From: Alphaproteobacteria bacterium
Lineage (GTDB): Bacteria; Pseudomonadota; Alphaproteobacteria; MPNO01; UBA2964
Direction: 5' to 3'
Length of the DNA: 64,000 nt
Assembly (NCBI GenBank): GCA_012103315.1
Contig: WLWZ01000002.1
Coordinates: 254,873-318,872 of the forward strand
Part shown: piece by piece, positions 44,107 through 53,588 of the stretch
Numbering within the stretch: position 1 is the first letter of the stretch
How the letters are laid out: every line of letters starts with the position of its first letter
Made by a program: the position numbers and the translations under genes
Notes under the pieces: model-generated
What the model was told of the DNA's origin: nothing
Seen by the model: the letters and a program-made list of their open reading frames with translations, nothing else
The model's database searches: none

Positions 44107-46425
44107 TCACCTGCCGCCGGCACGTTCTGTCAACGCTTGATCAAACGCTTCGAGTTGCGTTGTGACCAGTTCATAGACTTTCTTAGCCGCCTCACCGGTA
44201 AAGAGTTCAATTGCATCATCCGCGGTGGCGACACTGTGGATATGAAAATTACCCGCCGCGACAGCATCCGAAACCTCAGGAAGCAAAATTACATTGCGCT
44301 CATTGGCAACAGGAATGATGACACCCTGAGAGCCCGTAAGCTCAGCCTGACTTAAACAAGCCCCGAAAAAACCTTCGATCTTCTGATTAGCGCCACCGAT
44401 AGCCTGTGCTTCTCCACGCTGATTGACTGAGCCCGTGATCGCGAGGTCCTGTCGCAACGGGACGCCGGACAAATCGGAGAGAATTGCCATGAGCTCGGCA
44501 AGCGACGCGCTGTCACCCTCAACACCGCCATAGCTTTGTTCGAAAGTCACCGAACAATTGAAAGACAATGGAAACCGTCGGGCAAACATACCGGCAAGAA
44601 AACCTTGCAGAACCATCACGCCTTTTTGCTGAATAGGCCCACCCAACGCGACATCGCGTTCAATGTTGACAACACCGTGACGACCTACGGATGCCCTCGC
44701 AGTGACCCGGCTCGGCATGCCAAAGCTCGTATCGCCCATATCACGGACCGTCAGCGCATTAACCTGTCCAACAGCTGATCCCGTTGTGGTTATGATCACC
44801 GTTTCTTCAGCAATCGAGTCGAGCATCCGGCTCGGAATTCGAGATACCCGATTTTGATGATTGGCGAGAGCCTGCATTACTGCGTCCGTAGTGATCTGCG
44901 AACTTTTCTTTCCCATCGTCCGGTGCGCCTCTACAACGACGTCATTGATCTGTTCAAATTGAGATGATAGTCGCTCCCGGTTCGCCGCCCACCGAGACGC
45001 CAACCCCAGGAGCAACGCGATAGCTTCGTCATCAATTCCCTTTGCACCATCGCATACCGCAAACTCCCGGATCAGCGCCGAGTACTCCTGAAGGTTCTTG
45101 GAGTTCGTCTCCATATCAGCATCGATATCCGCTTTGATTTTAAAGTAGCTCTGAAACTCGGGGTCCGATGCAAAAAACGTGTAGTACCATTTCGGCGCAG
45201 CAATCATCACAACCTTAACCGATAGCGGCACGGGTGCTGGGCGCACAGCCCCGGCGACAGGCAGACTATTCGCCCGGTGAGGCTCCTCAATTCTAATTTC
45301 ACCATCGCGGAGCGCTGCTTTCAAATAACCCCAAATGCCGGGTGCTTCGGCGATCATATCGGCCCGCAAGACCAACACACCGCCATTTGCGCGGTGAAGA
45401 GCCCCCGGCTGAACCATGGTAAAATCAGTGGCGTATCCTTGTTCGCTTTGGCGGTACTGCAAATGGCCGAACAAGTTTTGATAGGTGGGGTTTGGCTCGA
45501 CAATGACAGGGGCACCAGGCGTCGCACGATTATCGGATAGCAAATTTACGGCGTAGCGCGTTTCGGGCTGCATCTCCGCCGGAAGCTCTGTTGGATTTTC
45601 AGCAAGCAAAATCCTGTAGTTCTCTGCAATATCGGCGCGCAATTCAACGAACCAGCCCGCAAGTCCTGGATAGCTGCCATACTTTTCGGCAATAGCATCT
45701 AATATTGGCGCGCCAACCTGATCGAGCAGGTCTCGTGCCATCATATCGAGTGATTGCTGTAACGCCACCTGGTTTTCTGAAGCAGCCGCCATTAGCATTG
45801 TCAGAGATTGAGCAAGATCAGGGCCATATTGTTGTGCGGCCTGTTGTTGTTCCGCTGACATCTCATTCGGCGGAACGGGATTTCCATCGTCATCAATGGC
45901 CGCAATGCTCATGCCATCGTCGGTTTGTATAATATCCAATCCATGAGACTGGGCAGTCTCGCGCAAAGCATCGACTTCACCTTGAATATCCGCAGCGCCC
46001 CCGGCAGCGGCCTCCTGCATACGCTGTTTCATCTCATCGCTGCCAAAGGCATCACCCATCGCCGCGGTAAGTTGATCGATTGTCGCGGCCAACGCTTTGG
46101 AGAACTCATAGCCGCCGCCGGCAGGCAGCGAGTATGCCTGCGGCTCCGCAGCGCGCTGAAAGTTATTCAGGTAGATCCAATCGGCTGCGGGTTTCATCTC
46201 CTTCGAAGCGGTTTCAATAAACTCGACCGTAGAACTTAACCGTCCACTGCGCGGTTCGCCCAAGACAAAAATATTAAAATGGGAATCATCGATTCCAAGG
46301 CCAAATGCCAGCGCATCCCGCGCCCGTTGATGGCTCGAAAACGAAAATATATCGCCGTCCCTTCCGGCGCCAATGTCAAAGGAAGGGAAACAAATATCAT
46401 CCGCCGCCAAATTCTTTATCGTCAT
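44107..46425 (-). CDS. Lon-like ATP-dependent protease (LonB/YcbZ type)
   Basis: The 772-residue protein has an AAA-like region with a degenerate P-loop (GEPRSGRLSS; arginine where lysine is usual) and the NGGVLVLRADMI segment, then a C-terminal Lon protease domain. The catalytic dyad is S639 (GDSAS) and K682 (NQK), 43 residues apart exactly as in Lon. An insert of about 100 residues rich in Q, A and D (near 130-220) is likely coiled coil. The degenerate P-loop is normal for the AAA_32/YcbZ branch. It is probably a cytosolic quality-control protease; substrates are unknown. Confidence 0.88.
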   Translation of the reverse strand: MTIKNLAADDICFPSFDIGAGRDGDIFSFSSHQRARDALAFGLGIDDSHFNIFVLGEPRSGRLSSTVEFIETASKEMKPAADWIYLNNFQRAAEPQAYSLPAGGGYEFSKALAATIDQLTAAMGDAFGSDEMKQRMQEAAAGGAADIQGEVDALRETAQSHGLDIIQTDDGMSIAAIDDDGNPVPPNEMSAEQQQAAQQYGPDLAQSLTMLMAAASENQVALQQSLDMMARDLLDQVGAPILDAIAEKYGSYPGLAGWFVELRADIAENYRILLAENPTELPAEMQPETRYAVNLLSDNRATPGAPVIVEPNPTYQNLFGHLQYRQSEQGYATDFTMVQPGALHRANGGVLVLRADMIAEAPGIWGYLKAALRDGEIRIEEPHRANSLPVAGAVRPAPVPLSVKVVMIAAPKWYYTFFASDPEFQSYFKIKADIDADMETNSKNLQEYSALIREFAVCDGAKGIDDEAIALLLGLASRWAANRERLSSQFEQINDVVVEAHRTMGKKSSQITTDAVMQALANHQNRVSRIPSRMLDSIAEETVIITTTGSAVGQVNALTVRDMGDTSFGMPSRVTARASVGRHGVVNIERDVALGGPIQQKGVMVLQGFLAGMFARRFPLSFNCSVTFEQSYGGVEGDSASLAELMAILSDLSGVPLRQDLAITGSVNQRGEAQAIGGANQKIEGFFGACLSQAELTGSQGVIIPVANERNVILLPEVSDAVAAGNFHIHSVATADDAIELFTGEAAKKVYELVTTQLEAFDQALTERAGGR

Positions 46426-46561
46426 ATAGAAATTCTCCTACCCAGAGCGGCATACTCGCCCTTGCTACCGATGAAATCCAGCGTCAAGGTGGCTCTTCAT
46501 GGAATATCGTGAACCAACACGTACGATCCGGCCGACATCGTCGGCAAGTCAGGAGCATTAA

Positions 46562-47593
46562 ATGAAGTTCGGTTTATTCGGCGGCGCCACAGCGGCGGCG
46601 GCGGCGTCTCAGGCAGATTCAGAACGAATACTGCTGGATAAGTCTGAAGACAGTCATTCATATGGCGCCTTTATCGACGCTATCGTTGAGGCTGAATCGC
46701 TTGGTTACCACAGCATCTTTTTGGTCGAGCATCATTTCACGGGCGAGGCCCAGGTCTCAGCATCGATGAACCTGCTGACCTATTTAGCCGCGAAAACATC
46801 GACGATCCGGCTTGGTACAGGGGTTGTCGTCATTCCCTGGCACAATCCGGTTCTCCTCGCCGAGCAAGCCTCCACCGTCGACGTGTTGTCCAATGGACGT
46901 TTTGATTTTGGCGTTGGCAAAGGGTACCGACCGACCGAGTTCGACGGATTCTGCATTCCGATCAAGGAAGCAACGGAGCGGTTCGAGGAATCGATGGGCT
47001 TGATCAAAAAGTCATTGTCATCAAACGAACGATTTTCATTCCATAGCGACCGTTGGAATTTTGAAGATATTGTCGTTGAGCCGCCACCGGTCCAACAACC
47101 ACATCCACCAATGTGGCTCGCCGCTGGCCGACCCGACTCCCTACGCTATGCTGCAGATAGCGGCTATTCACTGCTGCTGGATCAGTTCGCAACGTTCGAT
47201 GTCACGCTCGAGCGGTTTGCCATTTATCGGCAAGCCATCGAGGCCTCCGGCAAATCATTTGATCCGATGAACGTCGCTGTCGCCCGCGGCATGCACATAA
47301 TCCGAAATGAGGAAGAACGCACCATTGCCATCGATAAACGTATGGCCGCGCTCAATCACATGAATCAGGCGGCAAAATCCAACGATGCCAGTTACCAAAC
47401 CAGCATGGCATCTGATCCCGATCTTAGAAAAGCCGCTGAGCAAGGAACGTTGATCGGCACGCCTGAGGAAATTATCGAAGACTTGACGCATCTCCGCGAC
47501 GGTGGTGTTGAATATATTCTGTTGGCTGGCGCTCAGATGAGCCCACCACAAATGCGCGCTTTCGCAAAAGAAGTCATGCCTGCATTTGCTTAA
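46562..47593 (+). CDS. LLM-class flavin-dependent monooxygenase
   Basis: The 343-residue TIM-barrel protein shows luciferase-like motifs: MKFGLFGGATAAA at the N-terminus, HSIFLVEHHFTG, IRLGTGVVVIPWHNPVLLAEQ, FDFGVGKGYRPTEF and MWLAAGRPDSLRYAA. LLM enzymes use FMNH2 or F420 to oxidise a small substrate. An AGGAG site precedes the ATG. It is divergent from the Lon-like gene over 136 bases and ends before tRNA-Gly, which is on the other strand. Substrate unknown. Confidence 0.88.
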   Translation: MKFGLFGGATAAAAASQADSERILLDKSEDSHSYGAFIDAIVEAESLGYHSIFLVEHHFTGEAQVSASMNLLTYLAAKTSTIRLGTGVVVIPWHNPVLLAEQASTVDVLSNGRFDFGVGKGYRPTEFDGFCIPIKEATERFEESMGLIKKSLSSNERFSFHSDRWNFEDIVVEPPPVQQPHPPMWLAAGRPDSLRYAADSGYSLLLDQFATFDVTLERFAIYRQAIEASGKSFDPMNVAVARGMHIIRNEEERTIAIDKRMAALNHMNQAAKSNDASYQTSMASDPDLRKAAEQGTLIGTPEEIIEDLTHLRDGGVEYILLAGAQMSPPQMRAFAKEVMPAFA

Positions 47594-47653
47594 TGCTAGG
47601 GGACCGGCATGGAAATCTCAGCGGCGTGCTTGAAATTTATTTTGAAAAGAAAA

Positions 47654-47728
47654 TGGAGCGGGCGATGAGATTCGAACTCACGACATCAACCTTGGCAAGG
47701 TTGCGCTCTACCCCTGAGCTACGCCCGC
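47654..47728 (-). tRNA. tRNA-Gly (anticodon GCC)
   Basis: Read on the minus strand the sequence begins GCGGGCG and ends CGCCCGC plus T and CCA. It folds into a cloverleaf: D-arm GCTC...GAGC, anticodon stem AACCT/AGGTT with loop TTGCCAA giving anticodon GCC, and a T-arm with GTTCGAATC. The CCA end is encoded. This is a tRNA-Gly reading GGC and GGU. Confidence 0.95.
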
Positions 47729-47741
47729 ATCCGGAGGCGCG

Positions 47742-47769
47742 ATAATAATCAGACGCGCCAGCTTTGCAA
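47742..47769 (-). promoter_or_regulatory. Candidate sigma-70 promoter of tRNA-Gly
   Basis: On the minus strand TTGCAA (complement of 47764-47769) and TATTAT (complement of 47742-47747) are 16 bases apart. They stand 13 bases upstream of the tRNA 5' end, which fits a -35/-10 pair. Confidence 0.45.
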
Positions 47770-47828
47770 GTGCTTGCTTATACGCCTGATATTGAAAATT
47801 ACACCCCCTTTTCTATAGGGTGCACACC

Positions 47829-48365
47829 ATGATCGATACCACCCGACACCCTGCCACACGCGAAACGCTCCTAGCGCGGTTTAAGGCCCTTAAAATCGAC
47901 TATACGGAATACACCCACCCTGCCGTTTTTACGGTGGAAGAAGCGAAGGAGCTGCGCGGCGAATTACCAGGCGTACATTGTAAGAGCCTGTTTCTGAAGG
48001 CAAAAGGTGGGGCTTTGTTTCTTGTTGTTTGTCTGGAATGGCGACGGATGGACATGAAAGCTTTAGCTGATTTGTTGCCATCGCGGCGTCTTTCTTTTGG
48101 CCAGCCCGCATTATTAATGGAAAAACTGGGCGTCACGCCAGGGTCCGTCACACCCTTTGGCGCGATCAACGATATCAGCGCAGAGGAAGAACACGTAACC
48201 ATTGTTCTCGACAAACAAATGCTCGAGGCATCACAGGTCAATTACCACCCATTGATCAACACCGCGACGATCGGATTATCACCGGAAAACTTGCAACGGT
48301 TTTTGGTTGATTGCGATCATCTCCCGCTTATTCTGGACCTTGATCCGGCGACACAAAAACAATAA
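47829..48365 (+). CDS. Prolyl-tRNA editing protein (ProXp-ala / YbaK-EbsC superfamily)
   Basis: The 178-residue protein (ATG 47829; GTG at 47820 is also possible) is a free-standing YbaK-like deacylase that hydrolyses mischarged tRNA-Pro. Family marks are THPAVFTVEEA near the N-terminus, HCKSLFLKAKGG, the lysine and GVTPGSVTPFGAIND. The last segment is that of the ProXp-ala group, which removes alanine from Ala-tRNA-Pro. It stands alone between tRNA-Gly and cnoX. Which mischarged amino acid it cuts cannot be settled by eye. Confidence 0.87.
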   Translation: MIDTTRHPATRETLLARFKALKIDYTEYTHPAVFTVEEAKELRGELPGVHCKSLFLKAKGGALFLVVCLEWRRMDMKALADLLPSRRLSFGQPALLMEKLGVTPGSVTPFGAINDISAEEEHVTIVLDKQMLEASQVNYHPLINTATIGLSPENLQRFLVDCDHLPLILDLDPATQKQ

Positions 48366-48480
48366 TGCCGACTGGCAAGCGTCCAGACCCTTGTCTTTAT
48401 CGGTAAAATTCGCCATTTACTCTAACGCAGAACGTCAATAGGCGTTATGCATCTGACCGAAACGATTAAAGCGACGTCCC

Positions 48481-49404
48481 ATGGAGCCGATCCTCGATCC
48501 CAATGCACCCCCGGCAGCACCGGCAGGTGATTTAATCAAAGAATCATCCGAAGCAGCTTTTGTTCAGGATGTCATCGAAACGTCGCAAGAAGTTCCCGTC
48601 ATTGTCGACTTCTGGGCACCATGGTGCGGGCCCTGCAAACAACTCGGGCCGTTGCTTGAAAAAGTCGTTACCGAATCAAATGGCGCCGTCAAAATGGTCA
48701 AGATCGATATTGATCAAAACCAGAATCTCGCTCAACAACTCCGAATCCAATCGATCCCCGCAGTCTATGCGTTTTATCAGGGCAAGCCTGTCGACGCCTT
48801 TCAAGGCGCGCTACCCGAAAGTCAGATTCGAGAGTTTGTCAGCAAACTTACGGAAAACGCTGGGACCGAAGAAAAGTCCCCTATCGATGAAGCGCTAGAA
48901 CAAGCGGAAGCACTCATGGAAGCGGGGGAATACGAACAAGCTGGCTCAGTATATTCGCAAGTGGTTCAACATGCCCCAGACAATATTGCCGCCAAAGCGG
49001 GGCTGGCCCGCTGCTGCATCGAGACCGACAACACCGTCGGCGCGCAGGAGCTCGTCGACACCCTAAGCGATGAAGAACGAAACGATGCCGCGTTTGCAAG
49101 CATTCTCAGTGCTCTTGAGCTTGCCGAAAGAGCCGCCGAGGCAGGCGATCTCGCACCGCTACAGTCAGCGGTGGAAACAAACCCCAAAGATCACGAAGCG
49201 CGCTTTAATCTCGCTCTGGCTCTTTATGCTGGTGGACAAGCAGAAGCTGCGATCGATGCCTTGATCGAAATTATCCGTCAGGATCGCGGATGGAATGACG
49301 ACGCAGCGCGGTTGGAACTCCTCAAATTATTTGAGGCCATTGGGCCAACGGACCCCGTTACCATGGACGGTCGCAAGAAACTTTCATCGATCCTGTTTTC
49401 ATGA
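48481..49404 (+). CDS. cnoX: Thioredoxin-fold co-chaperone with TPR region (CnoX/YbbN-like)
   Basis: The 307-residue protein has an N-terminal thioredoxin domain with the full WCGPCK motif near residue 46 (FWAPWCGPCKQLGP) and the cis-proline strand IQSIPAVYAF, then a C-terminal all-helical TPR region (about residues 130-300; MEAGEYEQAGSVYSQVVQ, NPKDHEARFNLALALYAGG). CnoX protects proteins under oxidative stress and hands them to GroEL or DnaK. E. coli CnoX lacks the first cysteine; this one keeps both, as in Caulobacter, and so should also act as a thioredoxin. The next gene overlaps as ATGA. Confidence 0.88.
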   Translation: MEPILDPNAPPAAPAGDLIKESSEAAFVQDVIETSQEVPVIVDFWAPWCGPCKQLGPLLEKVVTESNGAVKMVKIDIDQNQNLAQQLRIQSIPAVYAFYQGKPVDAFQGALPESQIREFVSKLTENAGTEEKSPIDEALEQAEALMEAGEYEQAGSVYSQVVQHAPDNIAAKAGLARCCIETDNTVGAQELVDTLSDEERNDAAFASILSALELAERAAEAGDLAPLQSAVETNPKDHEARFNLALALYAGGQAEAAIDALIEIIRQDRGWNDDAARLELLKLFEAIGPTDPVTMDGRKKLSSILFS

Positions 49405-50093
49405 CCCGCAGCGTCTTCGACCCTGGGTTTGAAGACCTTCCCAGGGTGATCCCAATCTTTCCGCTGACGGGCGTTTTGCTTTTGCCGGCTGGAAAACTCC
49501 CTCTAAACATTTTCGAACCTCGCTATCTCATGATGATCCGGGATGCGCTGGCAGACGAACAACGCATCATCGGCATGCTACAGCCACGGGTTCCTGACTT
49601 AGAAGATAACCGGGGAGCCGGGGGCATCGGTGATGACGAGCCGGATTTGTACAAGACCGGTTGCGCCGGACGGATTACGAGCTTTTCGGAATCCGACGAT
49701 GGGCGCTATATGCTCACACTGTCTGGCATATGCCGCTTCGAGATCGCCGAAGAAATGACCGGCAAGGATGGCTATCGTCGTGTACTCGCGGATTACAGAC
49801 GGTTTCGAAATGATCTTGGCGATGAACCCGATCCCGTAATCGACCGCGACCGTCTCCTGGCCGCCGTCAAAGAATATTTTGCGCTGCAGAATATCGAAGC
49901 GAGTTGGGACGCCGTCGTGGCGACACCAAATGATCGGTTGATAACATCACTCGCAATGACCTGCCCTTTCGGCCCCAATGAACGACAGGCATTACTCGAA
50001 GCGCAATCTTTATCAGCGCGCGCAGATATTGTTATAACGTTGCTGGAAATGGCGCTTATGGAAAATGGCGGCGCCAGCGATATCAGTCACTAA
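49401..50093 (+). CDS. LON substrate-binding-domain protein
   Basis: The 230-residue protein consists of the N-terminal LON domain without ATPase or protease: [26 protein letters not shown] near the start (shown here only as a landmark), then GCAGRITSF and LSGICRFEI, and a helical C-terminal part. Such stand-alone LON proteins are common in alphaproteobacteria next to cnoX. Its role is not established; it may bind unfolded proteins. The ATG overlaps the cnoX stop. Confidence 0.87.
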   Translation: MTRSVFDPGFEDLPRVIPIFPLTGVLLLPAGKLPLNIFEPRYLMMIRDALADEQRIIGMLQPRVPDLEDNRGAGGIGDDEPDLYKTGCAGRITSFSESDDGRYMLTLSGICRFEIAEEMTGKDGYRRVLADYRRFRNDLGDEPDPVIDRDRLLAAVKEYFALQNIEASWDAVVATPNDRLITSLAMTCPFGPNERQALLEAQSLSARADIVITLLEMALMENGGASDISH

Positions 50094-50115
50094 AGCTTTC
50101 AGTAAGGAAGATCAT

Positions 50116-50316
50116 ATGACGACCAAGACAAGTGTTGACCCGAAATTGCTCGAAATTTTGGTGTGCCCGGTTACAAAACAGCCTCTGCGCTATGACGAAG
50201 AAGCCAAAGAGCTGATCAGCGACGCTGCTGGCTTGGCTTATCCCATCCGCGACGGTATTCCAATCATGCTGGCCGATGAAGCAAGACAACTAGACGGCGG
50301 TTCAGCCAAGAGCTGA
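50116..50316 (+). CDS. Trm112-family (UPF0434) zinc-ribbon-like protein
   Basis: The 66-residue protein has [17 protein letters not shown] and [18 protein letters not shown], the pattern of the YcaR/Trm112 family. The ATG at 50116 has a GGAAG ribosome site; the longer frame from 50065 overlaps the previous gene. Bacterial members have only part of the zinc site (here one CP motif). Eukaryotic Trm112 activates methyltransferases; the bacterial role is unproven. Confidence 0.85.
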   Translation: MTTKTSVDPKLLEILVCPVTKQPLRYDEEAKELISDAAGLAYPIRDGIPIMLADEARQLDGGSAKS

Positions 50317-50319
50317 CGC

Positions 50320-50676
50320 ATGCCACCTCGTCCAACTCAGATTAAACTCAAGAAGGCAGAGAAGCGACTGGATGTCACATTCGATGATGGCGCCGCGTTT
50401 TCCTATCCAGCCGAATTATTGCGTGTGGAAAGTCCCTCCGCCGAGGTTCAAGGCCATGGCGCAAGTCAGAAAAAAACTATTGCCGGTAGGCGGCATGTCG
50501 GGGTGATGGAGATTGAGCCCGTTGGGAATTATGCAATTCGGCTGATCTTCGATGACCTCCATGATACGGGAATTTTTTCGTGGCAATACCTCTATGAACT
50601 TGGAAGCTTTCAGTCAGAACGATGGCAAGATTATTTGACAGCACTTGAGCAAGCTGGATTGAGCCGCGACCCCTAA
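50320..50676 (+). CDS. DUF971 protein (gamma-butyrobetaine hydroxylase N-terminal-like)
   Basis: The 118-residue protein matches DUF971: LDVTFDDGAAFSYPAELLRVESPSAE is broken in two here as FSYPAELLRV and SPSAEVQGHG, followed by VGVMEIEPVGNYAIRL and the TGIFSWQYLYELG motif. The fold resembles the N-terminal domain of gamma-butyrobetaine hydroxylase and may assist iron-sulfur or metal handling. It starts three bases after the Trm112-like gene, so it is co-transcribed. Function unproven. Confidence 0.85.
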   Translation: MPPRPTQIKLKKAEKRLDVTFDDGAAFSYPAELLRVESPSAEVQGHGASQKKTIAGRRHVGVMEIEPVGNYAIRLIFDDLHDTGIFSWQYLYELGSFQSERWQDYLTALEQAGLSRDP

Positions 50677-50756
50677 ACTGTTCACCGCCTTGTCGTTATA
50701 AAAGGTACAAGGCAAACTTATTTTTGAATCTCTAATAGTGTTTCTGGTGACCTAAA

Positions 50757-52325
50757 TTGACGACGAATGACCGAATAACCCGCTTTACCATCGTCGGCGG
50801 GGGCAGTGCCGGGTGGCTTGCCGCAAGCTTGCTCGTGGCATCGCTTAACCGGCGCAACGATGGCCCGGACACCGAGGTCACCGTCATTGAATCCCCCAAC
50901 CTACCGATCATTGGCGTCGGAGAGGCAACCACTCTGAGTACCTTTGTGACATTTGCTCAAATGCGAATTGATGAGCAGGATTTTCTCAATCACTGTGACG
51001 CGTCGTTTAAGGGGGCTGTGAGGTTCAAAGGCTGGAATATCAATTCTGACGGCAGTGACGGAGATTATTACCACCCATTTGATGCACCAAAGCCTATTTT
51101 TGGTGTTCACCCAGCCTATCATTATCACCGTCGAGCCGTGCGCGGGACACAGCAACCGTCGTTCGCGCACTCAATGAGCGTTTTGCCGACCCTGATGGAT
51201 GCAAACCGAGCGCCCAAGATGCTTGAATCCGACCCGTTTGAAGGGTTAGCGAATTACAGCTTCCATCTCGACGCTTCTCTAATGGGAGAGTATCTCAAAA
51301 ATTACTGCACCACCCTCGGTGTGACCTATATCAGCGATGATGTAACGGACGTTACGTTGGATGAAAGAGGGTTTGTCTCCGCGCTAGAGCTAAAAGAACG
51401 TAGTACCCACCCCGTTGAGTTTGTTATCGATTGTTCGGGTTTTCGTAGTCTTATTCTCCGTCAAGCGATGGGGGAAGATTTTATTCCCTATGGTGATCAC
51501 CTGCTTTGTGATCGTGCTTTAGCTGTACAAATTCCCCATCGAGAAGGCGCACCCCTTGAGCCTTACACGACAAGCACAGCGCTCGGGGCTGGGTGGTCGT
51601 GGAATGTACCGCTCTATTCCCGGCGGGGGACCGGCTATGTTTTTTCAAGTCAGTTTAGAACCGATGACGAGGCGATTGACGAGTTTCTTGAGCACCTCGG
51701 GGAAGACGGCAAAGACGCTGAGCCTCGGGTAATCCCGATGGCGATTGGCCGGGCCCGTCACAGCTGGGTGAAGAACTGTTTGGGCGTCGGTCTATCAGCC
51801 GGTTTTATTGAACCGCTGGAATCAACAAGTTTCCATCTAATTCAAGTTGCTATCCGGCGATTTCTTGATCACTTGCCAGATCGTAATTGTGATCCCGTGC
51901 TCATCGATCGATATAATCATCTTGTCACAGACATGTACGAAGATATTCGCGATTTTATCGCGATGCATTATGCGATCTCCAACCGGGAAGGAGGTTTTTG
52001 GGAAACCGCGCGCGGTGAAAACGTGATACCCGAACGAGTGCGTGAACGCTTAGCATTATGGAAACACAAGCTGCCAACGGAGCTTGATATTGAAACGACC
52101 AATCCGCTCTTTACGGAGTGGAGCTATCTTTATGTTCTGTTTGGGAAGAACTTTGTTGATGATGTTGAGTATCCTTTAGAAGCTGCGGTTTCTGATGAAG
52201 ATTACGATGAGTTTGTGGCAACCATGGATAAGCAACGTCAGCAGTTACTCTTTCAGGCGCCGGATCACCGTAGGTTTCTCGACAGTCTTCGCGAGAAGGG
52301 AACTGAGGCGTGGTATCGGCCTTGA
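50757..52325 (+). CDS. Flavin-dependent halogenase (tryptophan halogenase family)
   Basis: The 522-residue protein has the FAD motif GGGSAGW at residues 14-20, the GVGEATT segment near 53, the conserved lysine in SFKGAVRF (K85), the WSWNVP signature of FAD-dependent halogenases and GFIEPLESTSF with the glutamate that helps position the substrate. The start is TTG, since no ATG is in frame before the FAD motif. No NRPS, PKS or dedicated flavin reductase is nearby, so the substrate may be a free small molecule. A monooxygenase role is less likely because lysine and WxWxxP are both kept. Confidence 0.87.
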   Translation: MTTNDRITRFTIVGGGSAGWLAASLLVASLNRRNDGPDTEVTVIESPNLPIIGVGEATTLSTFVTFAQMRIDEQDFLNHCDASFKGAVRFKGWNINSDGSDGDYYHPFDAPKPIFGVHPAYHYHRRAVRGTQQPSFAHSMSVLPTLMDANRAPKMLESDPFEGLANYSFHLDASLMGEYLKNYCTTLGVTYISDDVTDVTLDERGFVSALELKERSTHPVEFVIDCSGFRSLILRQAMGEDFIPYGDHLLCDRALAVQIPHREGAPLEPYTTSTALGAGWSWNVPLYSRRGTGYVFSSQFRTDDEAIDEFLEHLGEDGKDAEPRVIPMAIGRARHSWVKNCLGVGLSAGFIEPLESTSFHLIQVAIRRFLDHLPDRNCDPVLIDRYNHLVTDMYEDIRDFIAMHYAISNREGGFWETARGENVIPERVRERLALWKHKLPTELDIETTNPLFTEWSYLYVLFGKNFVDDVEYPLEAAVSDEDYDEFVATMDKQRQQLLFQAPDHRRFLDSLREKGTEAWYRP

Positions 52326-52331
52326 GACTAT

Positions 52332-53567
52332 CTAGATTGGCTCACCGCGAATAAGGCGCGGCAAATCGCCAAGCACCCCCATCGCATGACGCATAAAGAG
52401 GCGCTTTAAGGTCGGCGTACGATTTACCATCAAAAGCCCAACATCACGGGCAAGCTTCACCGGTGCGACGTTATTTGAGAACAAGCGGTTCAACCCATCG
52501 GTCGCCGCTATCATCATCGTATTATCAAATCGCCGCCATTTCTCGTAATCCTCAAGAACATTTATTGACCCCGGATCAAGACCCAGCCTTAACGCATCAA
52601 CGACAATTTCTGCCAGGGCCGCGGCATCGCGAATGCCGATGTTCAATCCCTGGCCAGCAATAGGGTGGATGGCGTGTGCCGCGTCTCCGGCGAGCGCGAG
52701 ACGCGGCGCAATGTAATGTTCAGCGTAAAGGAGCCCGAGCGGATAAGAAAATACCGGCCCTACGATTTCGAGCTCGCCAAGATAGTCACCAAACCGACGA
52801 CGCAACTCGTCAGCGAATTCAGCGGCCGGTAAATTTAGGAACGCAGGCGCAAGCTCTGCTTTCTCTGTCCATACGATAGAGGATCTTTGCTCCGTCATTG
52901 GCAGAATGGCGAACGGGCCTGCGGGCAGGAAATGTTCCTGCGCCACGCCACGGTGAGGGTGCTGGTGTTTTACCGTGCAAACAATGCCGGTTTGTGGGTA
53001 TCGCCATTGCTTAACATTTATGCCTGCTGCTGTCCGCGTTGGAGACCGACGTCCGTCCGTAGCGATCGCCAATCGTGCCTTGAGCGTCACGCCGCTACTG
53101 AGGTGAGCCGAGGCAAAATGTCCATCTCGATCAAGCGATTCGACACGCTGGCCAAAGAACAATTTCACAGTCGGCAAAGCCGCAAGCCGATCGAGAAGAA
53201 CCGACCGGATCTCACGGTTTTCAACGATGTAACCCAGCGGCCCGTTATCGAGCTCTACATGATCGTAATGCAGGAAAAGTGGCGAATGTCCATCCGACAC
53301 TCTGATTTCCAATATGTTCTCAGCGTTGCCACTCATTCCCGCCCAGGCGCCAATTGATGCGAGAGCATTCCGAGAACCAGCCGCAATCGCTGTCGTGCGA
53401 CCATCGAATCCAGTATCGAGCATTTTGTGGGGGGGAAGTGGCTCAATAACAGCGGCTGATACACCAGCACTTCCCAACGCCGTCGCCAAAATAAGCCCGG
53501 CCATGCCGCCGCCAATGATCAGAACATCAAAGTCCTGCTCAGCTGTATTTCTCCCCTTATTCGGCAT
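52332..53567 (-). CDS. UbiH/COQ6-type FAD hydroxylase (ubiquinone biosynthesis)
   Basis: The protein has about 411 residues from ATG 53567 (418 from 53588). VLIIGGGMAGLILATALG is the N-terminal FAD motif, FDGRTTAIA follows, and LALAGDAAHAIHPIAGQGLN is the second FAD motif of the UbiH/UbiF/VisC family. It hydroxylates the ring of the ubiquinone precursor. It converges with the halogenase gene with 6 bases between the stops. Which ring position is attacked cannot be told. Confidence 0.9.
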   Translation of the reverse strand: MPNKGRNTAEQDFDVLIIGGGMAGLILATALGSAGVSAAVIEPLPPHKMLDTGFDGRTTAIAAGSRNALASIGAWAGMSGNAENILEIRVSDGHSPLFLHYDHVELDNGPLGYIVENREIRSVLLDRLAALPTVKLFFGQRVESLDRDGHFASAHLSSGVTLKARLAIATDGRRSPTRTAAGINVKQWRYPQTGIVCTVKHQHPHRGVAQEHFLPAGPFAILPMTEQRSSIVWTEKAELAPAFLNLPAAEFADELRRRFGDYLGELEIVGPVFSYPLGLLYAEHYIAPRLALAGDAAHAIHPIAGQGLNIGIRDAAALAEIVVDALRLGLDPGSINVLEDYEKWRRFDNTMMIAATDGLNRLFSNNVAPVKLARDVGLLMVNRTPTLKRLFMRHAMGVLGDLPRLIRGEPI

Positions 53568-53588
53568 GCAGATAGATTGCCGTTGCAA

